Below, piece after piece: positions 48,432 to 61,769 of a stretch of 64,000 nucleotides of DNA. The first letter of the stretch is position 1. Every line of letters starts with the position of its first letter. The position numbers were made by a program, and so were the translations under genes. The notes under the pieces were generated by a model. It saw nothing but the letters and a program-made list of their open reading frames with translations. It did no database searches and was not told where the DNA came from. Source of the DNA: Helopsaltes ochotensis (lineage: Eukaryota; Chordata; Aves; Passeriformes; Locustellidae); the NCBI GenBank assembly GCA_013400155.1, contig VXBM01000540.1, positions 446,807 to 510,806 on the forward strand. The letters are read 5' to 3'.

Positions 48432-51400
48432 GTAATCTGGGGATTTCAGTCGCTGGGGCTGCTGCCTGGGCGAGGGTAATTAAAAGTTCTGAACGCAGGG
48501 ATGGTTCCTGTTCACACAGAGCTCACCCAGACATCCCCAGACCTTGCCTTTGATGGAGCTGATGACTCAGGCTCCCTTTCCTCTAGCTGATCCTATGCCT
48601 GCATAAAACGCCTGGATTTGGCAAATCTAATCCATCCACGTCAGTCAAATACTCGAATCTTTCCTGTCCTCTTTCTTTTTTACTGGCCCTGATGTTTTAG
48701 AGTATTTTCAGCATCTTGATGCTGTGCCTTTAGGGCTTGAAAGAGAGGAAGGGTGAAAACAGGAGAGTGAGGCAGCAGCATGGCCTGCTCTGCAGCCTGG
48801 TTTTCACAAACCTTCCCAACTTTGATGTCTGAGGCTGCACTGAAGGAAAGTTTGTCCTCAGCTTCCACTGAAAAATACAAGCAAAGCCTGTGCTGAATGT
48901 TGAAGGAATAATGTATTTGTTATCTCTAATTTTATTTTATTGTACAGATTTATACATATTTTGCATCAGAATTCCGTTCTTTGGCCTTTCTCATTGCTTT
49001 AAGAGACTGAAAAGCCAGATTGTGTTCTTGCTGCTTTGACACCTTGATTCAAAGTGGCTGCAGAGAATCCCACCTGTACAAATGAGCAGACATAGTTCTT
49101 AAAACGTTTTTTCTTCTCAGAGTAGTACAGAGCAATGGGAAAATTTTGAAAGAGTCATCTGCTCTGTTTGACAACAAAAACACCTCACGAGAAGTTGTAT
49201 AGAAGAAGGAAATTCCTTTTCCTTTGTGAAGACATTTAGTTGTACCAAAGAATTACATTATTAAATGTAAAACCTCATAAAAAATCAACCCAAACAGTTT
49301 ATATAATTTTTTTGTGCCTAAAGATACCATGGAAGTTTTTAAATGTTGGAAATCCATTGGGTTATGGTGCAGTTAATGCTGTCCTCTATACTGGAATGAC
49401 TTGCATTAGGTTGTCATTACTGTCTCATCATCTGCAGTGTGTGCTTTTCCCTTTCTTTCATCGATCTTTAAATCATCATTATTTTTTCTTAAGGAAAATG
49501 TCTGCCTTTATTTGTGTGCTTGTTGAGGAAAAAGAATTTTCCTTCTGATCATTCTGTGAAAGGTGTAACTACAGCAACGTTGGCTCTAATCTGTTATCCA
49601 GGTAGAATAACCTACCTTATTTTATCACCAGGCTCTGCAAATAGAACACAGGTAAATCCCATTATTTTCAGGTACAGGTGAATTTTTACCACTTAAAAAC
49701 ATGGACTGTTTGTGGTTCCCTTTGCCAAGATCTGCAGAAACCCCGTGACAGTGGAATAATCTTCCACAGAGTCAGAAATACACTGTAATTCAAATCATCA
49801 TGGTGCCTGCTTGAGTTACATGTTGGAAAAACAAGGTTTAGACTCTTAAGCAGCATTTTTCTTCTGGTGCAAGCTCTACTCTTGAATTTCTGGATTCTCT
49901 GAAGTTACATTCAATGGAATAATTCAGCTGTTGGCAACACCAGTTTTTGAACACCAATGACTATAGGTGGTATGAAACCCTTCTGCATGTAAATCTATTA
50001 TAAAGTTCATTTTGATGTTATTACCTCACAATGGAATGAAATCCTTAAAAAACACAGGCAAATTCTGCACAAGATTTCTGAGTAGTGTCCCAGGGAGTTT
50101 TTAGCACTGCTGCTGGGAGTACGTTTTAAAAGATTTTGTCAACTTGGAGAAGAAATTGGAGGAGCTGTTTTGCTTGGAGTTCTTGAATTTTGTGTAGTGT
50201 CATTAATACTGTACTTAAAAAAAAAAAAATCTTCCTTTGAAACCACTGATTTAATGGAAATTTACTGAAATCCAGATACCCAAGCAGAAAATTCCTAGGA
50301 AGCTAAAATGCTGTGTATACTTCTGGAAAGAGAAAAAGGTGGTTTTAATATTTGATCACTTCGTATTTTTAAGAACCACACATATTTCTAGGCAAGCATA
50401 TGCAGAAATACTTTGCTTTTTATTAGCCTGGGGCAAAAAACAAAAAAGGGATTTTGGTGAAAATGGAATCCTGGATGTCTTGGAGATGGGGAACAACATC
50501 TTACCTAGGGTAAGCTGAAGACCTTGAGGGATGATTAAAGGAACATTCTACAAACAAAGCAATTCGTAATATAATGTAAGCCTTTGAGGAGACTCAGTGT
50601 AGTAAAAGCTATTGAAAATACTATCATTAAAAAACAGCCTTTGCTAAATATAACATTGATTTAAACTAACATTGAGGAACAGATTGCAATTTCCTCTATT
50701 GGTATTGGGTGGCTTCCTGTAAGACCTTCCAATTATTATTTCCTTTCAAAGGGAGAGATACATTTTTACAGAAACCAACTGGCTCTCAGAGAAATTTTGG
50801 ATTTAGGCAGTAAAGTGATATCCAGATGTGGATGCCATAACGCATGATTTTGATGTTAATTCAAATTCCTGACTCTCTTTGCTAGTAAAAGATTTCTGAT
50901 TTGTTATTATTGCACGATTGCATCCATCTCCTTCAACTCAATATTTTTTAAGGTAGCACCTTAAAATATCAGTCAAGAAGAAGAAATGAAACTTTCGAGG
51001 ACGGGAAGCTCCCCTGGTCACTGTGCTCAGCCCAGGCATCAGGAGTTCCTGCCCCAGGAGCAGCTGGGAGCAGAGCTGTGCTAACGCCCTGCAGATGTTT
51101 GGAAAATCTGCCGTGTCTGGTACCTCTGTGGGATGCTCCAGACTGGGATTGCAGCTCTCCAGTAAAGGACTGGGCACTGAACTGGGAATATCTGTGTGGG
51201 AAGCCTCCCTGGCCACTCAAGCGTGGGATAAACTGATTTTTTTTTTAAATTACGTTTCTCGCATCCTTGTAATGATCTACCCACAGCAGCCTGGAGCTTG
51301 ACAATTCCAATGGCCGGAGCATTTACCAAACTTCTCTGCTGCTTTTGGTTACTGGACTGGGCAGAGCAAAAAGTTGGTGGCATCATAAAGATACCTTGAG

Positions 51401-54400
51401 GTTATTTATGAAATCCCAGCCTTGGTTGTTTAGGTTTTTTTATGAAATCCTTTTGGGTCCTGGGATTGAAAGTACAAAACATTTCCTGGGATTGGAACTG
51501 CAAACCACGTTCAGAGCGTTTTAATGCTCAAGCTGATGGCCAAGTGGGGACTCCACATCAAAAAGTAGATTCTGGAAAGAAATGGATGATGGAGAGCATA
51601 CAGTGACAAAGCCACAACAGAAGAGGGGCAAAATGATGCATTTTTTTTGCCAGATGAACCACAATTGTTGTTTGATTCCTGTTGCAGTTTCTAGGATTCC
51701 GTTAAATCCCCGAATTAACACCGAAATTTCATTAGCAAAGCATGGTTGGAAGATGACATATTTCAACACTTTGTGTGTCAGCCAACTTATGATCAGATTA
51801 ATTCTGTTAATAAATAAGACTTAAAAGATTTCTAGGAAAGAATGGCCTATAATAATGTTCCCCTTCATGTAAAAAATTTTGAAACCGTTGTTTTTCTTTG
51901 TTATGTTTAAAAATGTTGAGAGGGGGGGAAAAAAAGTCAAAGTGTTTTATAGCCAGAGCAGAACAAAGGGAAATATTTTGGGGTTGAAATTGTCTGGGCC
52001 TTTGTGGGCATGGAGTATTCCTGACATCCTATATTTGTTAAATGCTGCTGTATCTTGGAGCCAAAGGATCTTTTCCTCTGTAAAGTACTGAGGGTTTTAT
52101 CAACACAGTGAATTTCCTCCATGCAACTATAAAAATTACCAAATTTCTCTATCAAAAAAAACCTGTGCTTTTAAAATTTGCATGCACAAGCTAATTTTGC
52201 TTGTAGTTCTATCTGATCTGCAGCCATGTTTATTAGCAAATTCCACTGGTAACTACGAATAATATTCTTTATTAAAAGGAAAAGCACATTAGGTCTCTGG
52301 GAACATTAACTGAGTGCCTGCTGCCCTGCAGAGGTATTTCATTTTTTTGTCCTCAAAACACCTTTTGGAACACCAGCATTGCCCTCTGCCAGAGCCAGGG
52401 TTGGAGTGGGTAAGAAATAAATAATTCTAATTTATTGGTTTAAAAATCCAAGCAAAGGTAAATCTAAGTGGTTTAAATGCCCTTAATTAGTGCTTATTAA
52501 GGGAGGAGAGGCATCTGAGAGCACCCAACCTAAGCTGCCCTGGTCTGGAGAAGAAGCATTTTTAGTCCTGTTTTAGAAGTGAGACGGAGGAGGGCAAAGC
52601 CTTGACTTCACCCAAGGTTTATGGCACAGGTGGGAATTCAGGCTGTAATGACTGCTGGTTCAGAAGGCTGTGACCTTGTGTAAGTGATAGCACAGAGGAC
52701 ATTAATTAGGGAAAAAAAAAAACCCTGAAAGCTTGGTGTAAACTCGAAATGAAAATCTAAAACTTAGGGTAAGGACATGTATTGTGTCAAGGGCTTTTTG
52801 GTTAGGGAGTCTTGATTTGCTTTCTGCCCCAGGATACACCGAGGTGGCAGAATTAACTGCTACAACCTCAACCTCAGAATAAATTTTGTCAGCAGACCCA
52901 CCTTATGGATAAGATTTTATTTTGACGTGTTTCGTTGCGTTTTCTATTTTGACTTGGACAAAGGGAGGTTTTTTTTGGGTTGTTTTTTTTTTTTTTGAGC
53001 CAGCAAGTGCCTTTAAAAAGGAGGTCAGCATTTCACTGTTGGCGCTGGCTGATGTCTTGTAAGACATCTGGTCAGAACATGCCCCACTGTTGGTGGCGGC
53101 TCTGCGGCCACAGCCGTGCCAAATGCTGTCAGTCAGCGCCGAGCCTTGGAGATGTGCGTGTCACAAACTTCTCCAGAGGGACTTCAAATCCTTCTAATTG
53201 CCTTTGTGCCTAAGCATTACCATGATAAACCATTTGGCATGGTGAAAGAAAGACTTGTAAGGGACCATCTCCATGTTAAATACACGGAGTGCTTTTTCAT
53301 GGATCTTTATTTCTTTGTCACTGACTTTAGCCTGTAATAACTCTCATAACTCTGTCTTTTATTAGCAGGGAATTACAAGGCACCAGCCCTGGTGCTTTAG
53401 CATTGGAAAGCAGACCTTAAAATTTACCAGGCAAATGACTTTATCTCGCTCAGAACTTCCTATGTTCTGTTTGATCAGAAGAGGAAGTCATAGCTTCCAA
53501 AAGAATAGGTAAATTAAATCTGCAGGTCTTTTATGGCTTTGCTTTTCCTGTTTCATGGGGTCCAAACTCTGAGGCACCTGTTTTTCACAGTCTGTTGCTG
53601 TAAATAGTAGTTTCACCCAAATTCTGTCTCTTAGAGAAATGAGGGTTTAGCCCTGAGGTTTTCAACTCTTGCTTCTGCTCTGTCTCGTGATTCCATTACC
53701 TGGTTATCTTTAAAAGCCTGTATTGACACATTCATTATAAATTATAATTAAAATAGGCTGACTTTCGTGTTAAGCTTAGATAGTTATTGATCACAACTGA
53801 AATTCTGATTTAAAAAAAAACCTCTTCCTTTCAAAACCATCTCTTTTTCTGCTGCCACAGAAGTTATTTCGTTGTCTGAAGCATAGTACCTTCTCTTCAA
53901 AATTACAGGGTTTCAGATGTTTGGCCAGCCAGGCAATCCGAGTGGCTGAGCATCTGTAAGTACTTTATAATATCTTTGACATGCTTTGTGAGACAAAGAA
54001 TTGAGTCATCTTTTTTTTTTTTCCTGCAGCAAACTTTGCACTCTGGTATTTTTCTTGACTTTTCATGTCTCAACACATTGAAGAACTTACCATGGCCAAC
54101 AGCAAAATCAGACTTACAAGTTTTATAAAAGACTGGAGCTAGTGCCTGCCTTTTCCTCTGAACTGCAGTCCAGATTTTTCTGACAGGTTTAAAAGTTGGT
54201 GTTTTTCCTTTTTCCTATATTATCATTGTTGTCCTCAATGTTTTATTTTCCCTCCAGAAGGCACTTTGCTGCTTGAAATCCTTTTTATTCCTTGTTAGCC
54301 CCAGAAGGGATGCCACCTGTCTCCAAATTATGGAGTTAAAGGTTCTATAAATGCAGAATAATATATAAAGCAATATACAGTTAAACTGTCTTGCTTTTAA

Positions 54401-57400
54401 TAATGTGGGCTACACTAGTTTTGCACTGGAAAAATGGGGCAAAAAAAAAATTCAAAACCAGCCATAAAATTCACTGCTTTTAATTGACAAGACAGGAGTA
54501 AGAAGACTGAGAGAGGTCCTGGATAATTAAAAAGGTTCAGACAAAACACTCTTATTAGTAAGTGTTAAGTAATACTGATATAAGCCCACACAGTTTGTAA
54601 AGAAGGGCAGACAAGGTTTAGAACTATAAGAAAATGGAAATCAGCTTTTTCAAGGCTCCTGCGATGCACAGAGTTTATTGCTGCATTTCAAAGACGTTTT
54701 TCTCTCCAAAGAGCAGAAGGACTTTTATGTGGAGGAGAAAGTGGTGCTTAAAAAAGACAGAGGAGACCCAGGAGTTAGGAGGCAGAATGCCCGGGAGGAA
54801 GAGCCTGTGCTCCAAAGTCTGGGACTTTACTGGAGAGGGGGGGAAAAAAAAGATAAAGATAAAAACAAGTGTCTAATGCCGTCCAAAAACGGGGCATCTG
54901 TGAAACAGTCTGTGCACAGGGCTGTGTAGGCTTTCCAAGGGCTGTGCTTTGTTCCAGTTCCAGTGAGTTCCTGGAACGCAGCCTCCTTCCCTGCTCCTGG
55001 AACAGCCTTGACTGCAGGGCTTCTCCAGCCGTGGAGGTGGAAACACAATCTGTGTGAACCACGGATTCCACCAACAAAAGGGTGCCGGGGAAAGCGACGT
55101 CTTCAAAGCAAACCTTCCGCGGGCCACAAACATTTATAACTCTGCTCTGAAGGGTTTTAAAGCCTGGCACAGCAAGGCGAGTTGCAGGGTTTGGCAAGCA
55201 GGGCTTTGGGGATGTGGATCTGCCTTGTTATCAACATCTCTATTCCCTGAGAGATCTCCCTCACGGCCTGGCTCATCCCAGGGGCGAGCTGGAGCAGCAC
55301 CAGGTTGCCCTGGCTGATCCCGTTGTGCCCGCACCACTTCCAGCATTTGTGTCCACATCCTTTTTTTGTCTGTTCTGCTGTAGGTTGCTTTTGGTTTTGT
55401 GCTAATTGTGGCGCTGGCTGCTCCAGGGATATCAGCAGGAGAGAGTCACTGAGGATTTCAGCTTTGTGCATTAAAATGCTCCTGCCAAAACGAGTGTTGA
55501 CTTTAGAAATCTTCAGATTCCACTTAGAATTTTCTGCTGGCTCTCCAGCTTTATATGTAACTGAAACTCAAGAAGATCAAATATCAAGTGTTTTTTAAAA
55601 AAATGGCTGGCTAACACTTTTGAATGGCAGATCACAGGGAAATAGAAATATCTTTGTTAAACTTCACCATTTTCATAATAGTTGGGCTTTTCTTAAGTGT
55701 AACAAGAGAAACCTGGAGAATCTGATACCTGTGCATGGTAACTATTTACCAATATTTAAAGGCAGGGTAGGAGAAGAATCAAGTGGTCAGTAGCACTCTT
55801 AGACTTTTTGAAAGGCATTGCTTTAATTTTCTGTTACTGGAATGTTTTTTCCATCCAAAATGAAAATACCTATTGTTTTGTTAGCATTAAAAGATTACTT
55901 ACAAAGAGCTACAAAAGGAAAGCAGCCAAAGCTGCCATATTCCTGCCACTTTCTTGCGTCAGCAGAGTTGCGAATAAAAGAACTTTCCGAGTTACTGTGC
56001 TGCACTTGAAAAGGGGAAAAAAAGTCTGCGGCGACTTTTATCTGTGTATCCAGCAGATCAGATGGCAAACTCACCCCCAGAGCCGAGCAGGGGAGCAGCT
56101 CCTGCCTTTCTCTGCAGCCCCGGTGGTGTAAAACAGCACCAGGTACGACATCAAAAGGCCCAAATACGCGTCGAGCGTAAAGTTTGGGGCTTTTCTAAAC
56201 ACCTGTCTAATTAGCTCAGCTTGGCGTTTGCCAGCTCTAGCTCTGACTTTCTCACAGTTGTGTGCTCAGCAGAAGTGGCTTTTTCATCTGGGAGATTTGG
56301 GTAAGAGGTGAAACCTACAAACACCGTCACCAAACCTGACCCGTCGGCTCCTCGGTACAAACCTATCCCGTTTCCTTGCGGCATCAATCACCCCATTGTG
56401 CCCAGCTAGAAAAGGTGAGGTGGAGCTGTTAGCCAGTTTTTTTCTAGAGGGGTGAAATCATTTTAATTGAATGTTATTATCAGCCAGTCCTTGTGGTTTG
56501 ACATGGATTCAAAGCGAAGCTGCTCATCCGCTTAGAGAATGCGTAGGCACTAATGGAATAACCTCAGCGAGTTTTCGGATGCCTCCATCCTCAGGGAAAT
56601 TGGTTTGACTTGCCCTTCAGTGGAAATTTTGTGTACTGTTGGCAGCCAAAATAGCACTGGAGTCCAGAAGCAGGAGAAAGTCTATTCTGTGCGTTGTACT
56701 CTGCTCCTTTTCCCACTAAAGTTTGTGCAGTGAATGTTTTCTGTTTGTACCCCTCGTTACCTTTCAGCCCAAGGAACTTGCCTCTATGTCTTCATACAGC
56801 ACGTGAGCATATCCTAAGATGGAAAACTAGATTAGTTTTACTGAAAATACACTTTATTATTCAAGCCTGTTGCATGTGGAATTCACGTCCATCCTCCATC
56901 CTGCATTGGAGGGTGGGGTGCCTTCCCTGGGAGCAGTTCATTGTTGCTGATTCTTGCACCATCATGTCTCGATTCACTGATGAACAGGATCTAAGTCAGT
57001 AAATATTTGATTTGTTGACCCTTGAAAATATGCATGAGGAAGACTGAGGGCTTGAGACTTATGGAGAAGACTGTGAACCTCAAGGCTGAAGCTTTTTCTG
57101 GAGTGTTTCTGTGCAGATGTCTGTAGTTTTCTATCTTTGGCCTCTTCAGGAAGCCTGACTGATTTATGGGGCAAAGAGTTCACCTGTTTTCTTCTTCAGG
57201 GGTCTGTCTATGGAATTTACTCTCAGGAAACTCAAGTAAGTGTTGCCTACAGGATAAAATTTAGGACTTTAAATGATCTTTTTGGCAGCATCACCTCCAA
57301 AACTGCCAGATAACAGAGGAGTGGAAGAGCTGTAAAGCGGGGATGAGTCAAGCACAGCCAAAACCTTACTACACCAAGTAAGGGGGAGGACACAACCACT

Positions 57401-58153
57401 TGTTAACTTCTTCTCTTACTAAAACTGTCTTTGCTTATTTTTACTTTAAGCCTTCACTGCACTGAAATCAATAACTTCAATTAAATCAATGTTTTAATAA
57501 CTACAAAACCAAATTCTTCAGCACTGATGCACTTTCACGTATAAATCTAAATCCTGATACTCAAAGAATGACCTGCAGTGGTGTTGGAACTGCCTTCGCT
57601 GACCTGGACAGCCAACTGTGAGACCCAAAATTTGTATTTCCACTGTTGAATTTGTCTCCCGCGTTTGTTTCCAGAGAAATAAATCATCAGTGAAAACCCC
57701 GAATTGCCAATTATGAAGAGTTCATTAAGATTTGCTGAAGTTCAAAGCAAAAACACCAGTTCCTCGCAGGTCAGGGCAGCTCTTCTAATGGTTCCTGCTT
57801 TGCCTCCAGCGGCAGCTCATCCCCAGAACCTGTTTATTTTTCTGCCAGGGCTGTTGGCAGGTGAATAGAGTCACATCAGATCACCTCACTTGTATTTGAT
57901 GCTGGAAACCCATGCCCTAGATGTGCCATTTTCCTGGCCCAGAATGGCATGAGATCATGGATTTCCAACCAGGCCGTGCTGGCCTTAGAAGACAAAACAC
58001 GCAAAGCCCTGTTCACTTCCTTCTTGAGATTTGCCAAGTCCTGGCTCAGTTTTGCCCTGGGGTTTGCTGCCTCACAGTTCAGATCATCCCAGAGGAGTAA
58101 AGCCCGGCGTGGGGAGGAAGGAGAGCGTCGCTCATCGTGTCCTGAAAACAGGA

Positions 58154-58259
58154 TGATACAAAAAGGAGTGGATTCAAGTTCTTCTAGAACCGGGTCCTGA
58201 AAACAGATCAGATCATTTGTGATACAAAAAGGAGTGGATTCAAGTTCTTCTAGAACCGG
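58154..58259 (+). repeat. Segmental duplicate: two identical 40-base copies, 66-base period
   Basis: The 40 bases at 58154-58193 (starting TGATACAAAAAGGAGTGG, ending TTCTAGAACCGG) recur without mismatch at 58220-58259. The sequence before each copy, CCTGAAAACAG, is also repeated (58141 and 58196), but the second copy has 11 extra bases between the two parts. This is a recent local tandem duplication with a small indel. On the minus strand it makes a spurious open frame show the peptide DPVLEELESTPFCI twice. Confidence 0.93.
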
Positions 58260-58400
58260 ATCAGGGGAATACAAACCAGTCCCTTTTCTAGGGAAATAGT
58301 TAGGACATGGCAGCACTAAAACTTCAAGCAGATATCCTGTGGTTTAGGAAAACACATCATTTGTGCACTTGCCAGGTGGGCAGTGGTGCTGGTCCGGACT

Positions 58401-58450
58401 CACAGAATCATTAAGGTTGGAAAAAACCTCTGAGATGATTGAGTCCCTCC
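58401..58450 (-). mobile_element. CR1 LINE 3'-terminal stub, reverse orientation
   Basis: CACAGAATCATTAAGGTTGG followed by AAAAAACCTCTGAGATGATT and GAGTCCC. This is the typical minus-strand reading of the last 50 or so bases of an avian CR1, including one tail octamer complement. The copy is extremely 5'-truncated. Confidence 0.78.
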
Positions 58451-60020
58451 AGGCTCCAGAGAGTCGCTGTCTCAGCATCACAACATTTTCATTCCAATAG
58501 AAGGCTGTGCTAGCTCTCTTTTCAACTAAAATTGTTGAAAATACGTTAAACCCTAAAGTGCTGTAATGTTTTTCTTTCCATTTTCCACGTGAGTGCCCAG
58601 GGACCACCGTGAGCTGTGGTACCATGTTGGTACCGTGGTCCTCCTTGGCTTTTTCATTCCTGCTGCCAGCGTGACTCCCTTGCCACCCTGCACCCACCTT
58701 TCCATACCAGGATCTCAGCTGCAGGACACCCAGGAAGAGGATGTGCTCACTCAGGGAGGGATGATGCCCACAAGGAGTGTCCGACGCAGCGGGAGTCCCG
58801 GGTGCTCTCCCTGCTCTGCTCCCTGCCGGGCTTGTGATGTAAGAAAGGGTAAAAGTACAAACAAGAACACTGAACATGAAAAGTGAGTTTGTTTGCTTAC
58901 TGAGAAACCTGGCAGGGGAAGAATGGAACTGGATAAATAAAAATTCAGGCTGACAAATGTTAGGTACCTGCAGGAACACCTGCACCACCAGACCAAGCCA
59001 GGTCTCTGCAGGCAGCTGGAAGGGGGCGTGCGAGGTGGGTATTGACACTCTCTGGCTCCAGAAAACAGCTCTGTGTGTTTATTTAAATTCCTCTTACTTT
59101 TGTTTCTACTGTCAGTATCATTCATGTCCTTTTCCAGTTTTGCACTTGTAATTCAGCGAGGTAGAGCAGCAATTACTGAAGGCTATATAACAATTTGGAT
59201 ATTATCAGTGGATTTTAATTGTCTTCCTGGAAACACCTTTGACCACAGCCGTGCTCTGAACTCCAAGGAGGGACTCCTACCCGCTGTGGTGTTTTCTTGC
59301 TGCTACTAGAATAACACATCACTTCTACTCAATGTTCATGGCTATTCATAATCATCATATGGAAATGTGTGGTTGCAAATCAAGTTTGGCATTGCTGAGC
59401 CCTCATTTGTGTTTCTAACTCAGCCTCCGTGGTGGGTGTGAAGAGCTGATGTCCCTTCTCCATCTCAGCAGAGGCCAAGCTCATTTGTGCTTCCCTGTCA
59501 GATCCTGAACTAGATCCAGATTTATGCAACTCTGCCAATACAGGAATTCTTAAACCTTTCACACTATGTGCCATATAATATTTTTTCCTGCAGTTTTTGT
59601 CTCAGTTGTGATGAGGGGAAGGTTTTGGGACTCATGAAGATCGGCTGAGAGACGTTAATGTGTAGCTGCACAAATGAGAGCCTGATCTGTTTTCTGTTAT
59701 TTTTAGCTCTTTTGCATTTTAAAAATGTTGTCCGTATAGGAATGCTTGGAACTATTTACATATATATTTTTTAAAAGCTTTGTGTGCCTTTTGGGGGTAT
59801 TTCAGCTGTCTTGCCAGGACCCTGTGGGTGTTCCTGGGAAGCAAAAGCAGGGGGATATCTTGAGGATGCCTGTCAGAGTCACAAGTAACAGAACTTGTGC
59901 TGTGTGGGACTGAGCTCCTCTCCTGCCTGTGCATTTTCATGTAAGACTTTTCTGCCACAGCAAAAAGATCTTCACACTGAAACAGCAGTTTTGGCTCAAA
60001 GCTGGGCTGAAACAGAATTA

Positions 60021-60064
60021 ACAAAAAAAACCCCACCAACCCACAAAAAAACAAACAAACAAAG
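60021..60064 (+). repeat. A-rich AAAC low-complexity tract
   Basis: ACAAAAAAAACCCCACCAAC then CACAAAAAAACAAACAAACA. Irregular A/C simple sequence. Confidence 0.75.
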
Positions 60065-61689
60065 CCCAAAAGCTCTCAATGGGAAATCAGTCTGCTTTGT
60101 CACAACTGTGATAAGAGCTCTTGACACCCCACCAAAACTATATCTGAGGCGCAGCAATAGCTTTGGTGAGTGTTTTCCCCCTCATCCTCTTCCTAGCTTG
60201 CCTGTGTATAAATTACCTTGTTCTTACCTCTACTGGAGAAACTATTAGCACCAAAAAAATGCAGCATGGGCTTGAATATTTAAATAATTGCTTTTAAAGG
60301 AAACAAAACCAATAAATTGAAACTAGACAAATTCTGATTTTTTTTTTATCAATTATTGCAGTTCAGCTGTAAGGAGTACGACAGAGTTAAAGAAATACAG
60401 TGGCGTGGACTCCCAGAAACCAGTTATGCAGGAATTAGAGTAAAATGTTTTGTATAAAAAGCTATCAGAAATATTTAAATAGGTCATGGAGCCTGACACT
60501 GTTCCTTGCTATGTGTGTATGTGTCTGTCTCTCTAAAATATTCTGCACTACTTTTGTAGAGCTCTAAAAGGAACAGAAAAACTTCTGAAGAAACTGAAAT
60601 AGATCTTCCCCATGTCTAATTTGGGGGGAAAAAAAATGAACTTAAAGGATTTTAGAAATGTTTAGAACCATTGGCATTATGACAGCAAGAATCTCTGTCA
60701 TAACGTCATATGATTAACTAGATCAGAAACGTTCTGGGATGTTCTGATCAGTTATGTTAATGCCTCTGTTAAAAAGTATAAAGCTAATGCTCTATAAAAT
60801 AGATACTTGAAAAACAGTTTTGGTTTTCCTCAGGCTACTGAGATTAGAGTTTCGTAATCTGTTTGACCAGCTGCAGAGGACGTTCTGTTTCATTTTTTCT
60901 TTTTAAGTAAATGAGCTTCATCTCAACATGATTAAAAAGTAAAAAAAAAAAAGAATCTGGCTTCAAAAATACTCCATTTTCACTCCTGCTTTTAAATAGG
61001 AACAACTGCATTGTCATGTCTTGTTGCAAATGTAATTGGGTTGGAGGTCATTAAAGACTTTGAATAAAAGAATTTCCAAGTTTCCAAGTGTGCATCCTCC
61101 CCTGTCAAGAATAACCCCATTTTTGGCTTCCAGACATAATTTTAGCAGATATTACTTTGCTGCCTCTCACATCTCACATGTGTTGAGTCAAGCTCGCTCA
61201 TGTTCAGTTCAAAAAGCAGTGGTTTGCCTTGTGAGTTAATTTTGTTGATTAAGGTTGCTTTGAAAGGTAAAAAGACGTTATTAGATTTCTTTGTGTGTGC
61301 CTGTGTGCAAGAAAATGTGTGTTATTTTGTGTAATGGGAGAATTGCAGCAATACTGAGCACTTGATTGCACAAAATAAATAGCTTTTCTTCCATTCTTAC
61401 TGGGAATCAGATTGGCCTATTGATTAGAAATATCTGGGCCTTTCATATTTCTGTTTTAAAAGAGCATAACAAAATAAGAGGCTTTGTAAGGCCTGTTGGA
61501 AATGTTTCTATTTCCAGGTCCTCGTGTATCCGTGAGGAGCAATGCATTTTAAAGAGACATTTGCAGAGCACCAGGGGTCTGCTGGAGCCTCTGGGATGGC
61601 TCCAGGTGTGAAGTATCCAAACACCCACTTCAAGTGGCAGTTTGGTGATGAACTTGGTCGGGAGTGAAGCCCCGGGCAGCAGAGGATTG

Positions 61690-61769
61690 CCTCATTGAGC
61701 CAGTGATTGATAAATCTGCTTTATCTCTGCCTCATTCGGCAAGTGATCGATAAATCTACTTTATCGTTC
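61690..61769 (+). repeat. Two-copy 40-base tandem repeat
   Basis: Units at 61690-61729 and 61730-61769 both start CCTCATT and contain GATAAATCT.CTTTATC. They differ at roughly eight positions, so the duplication is older than the one at 58154. Each unit carries AGTGATTGATAAATCT or AGTGATCGATAAATCT and an inverted GATAAA/TTTATC pair. Confidence 0.85.

Noticed and set aside
54678..54929. K/E-rich 83-codon frame (starts MLHFKDVFLSKEQKDF), considered as a further CEP112 exon
   Set aside because: It does not resemble the CEP112 segment expected after exon D, and I saw no matching acceptor and donor in phase 0.
58344..59048. A 234-codon minus-strand open frame
   Set aside because: Its middle crosses a CR1 3' stub and inverted repeats, and the peptide matches no family I know. 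Overlapping open frames in other phases are similar in quality.
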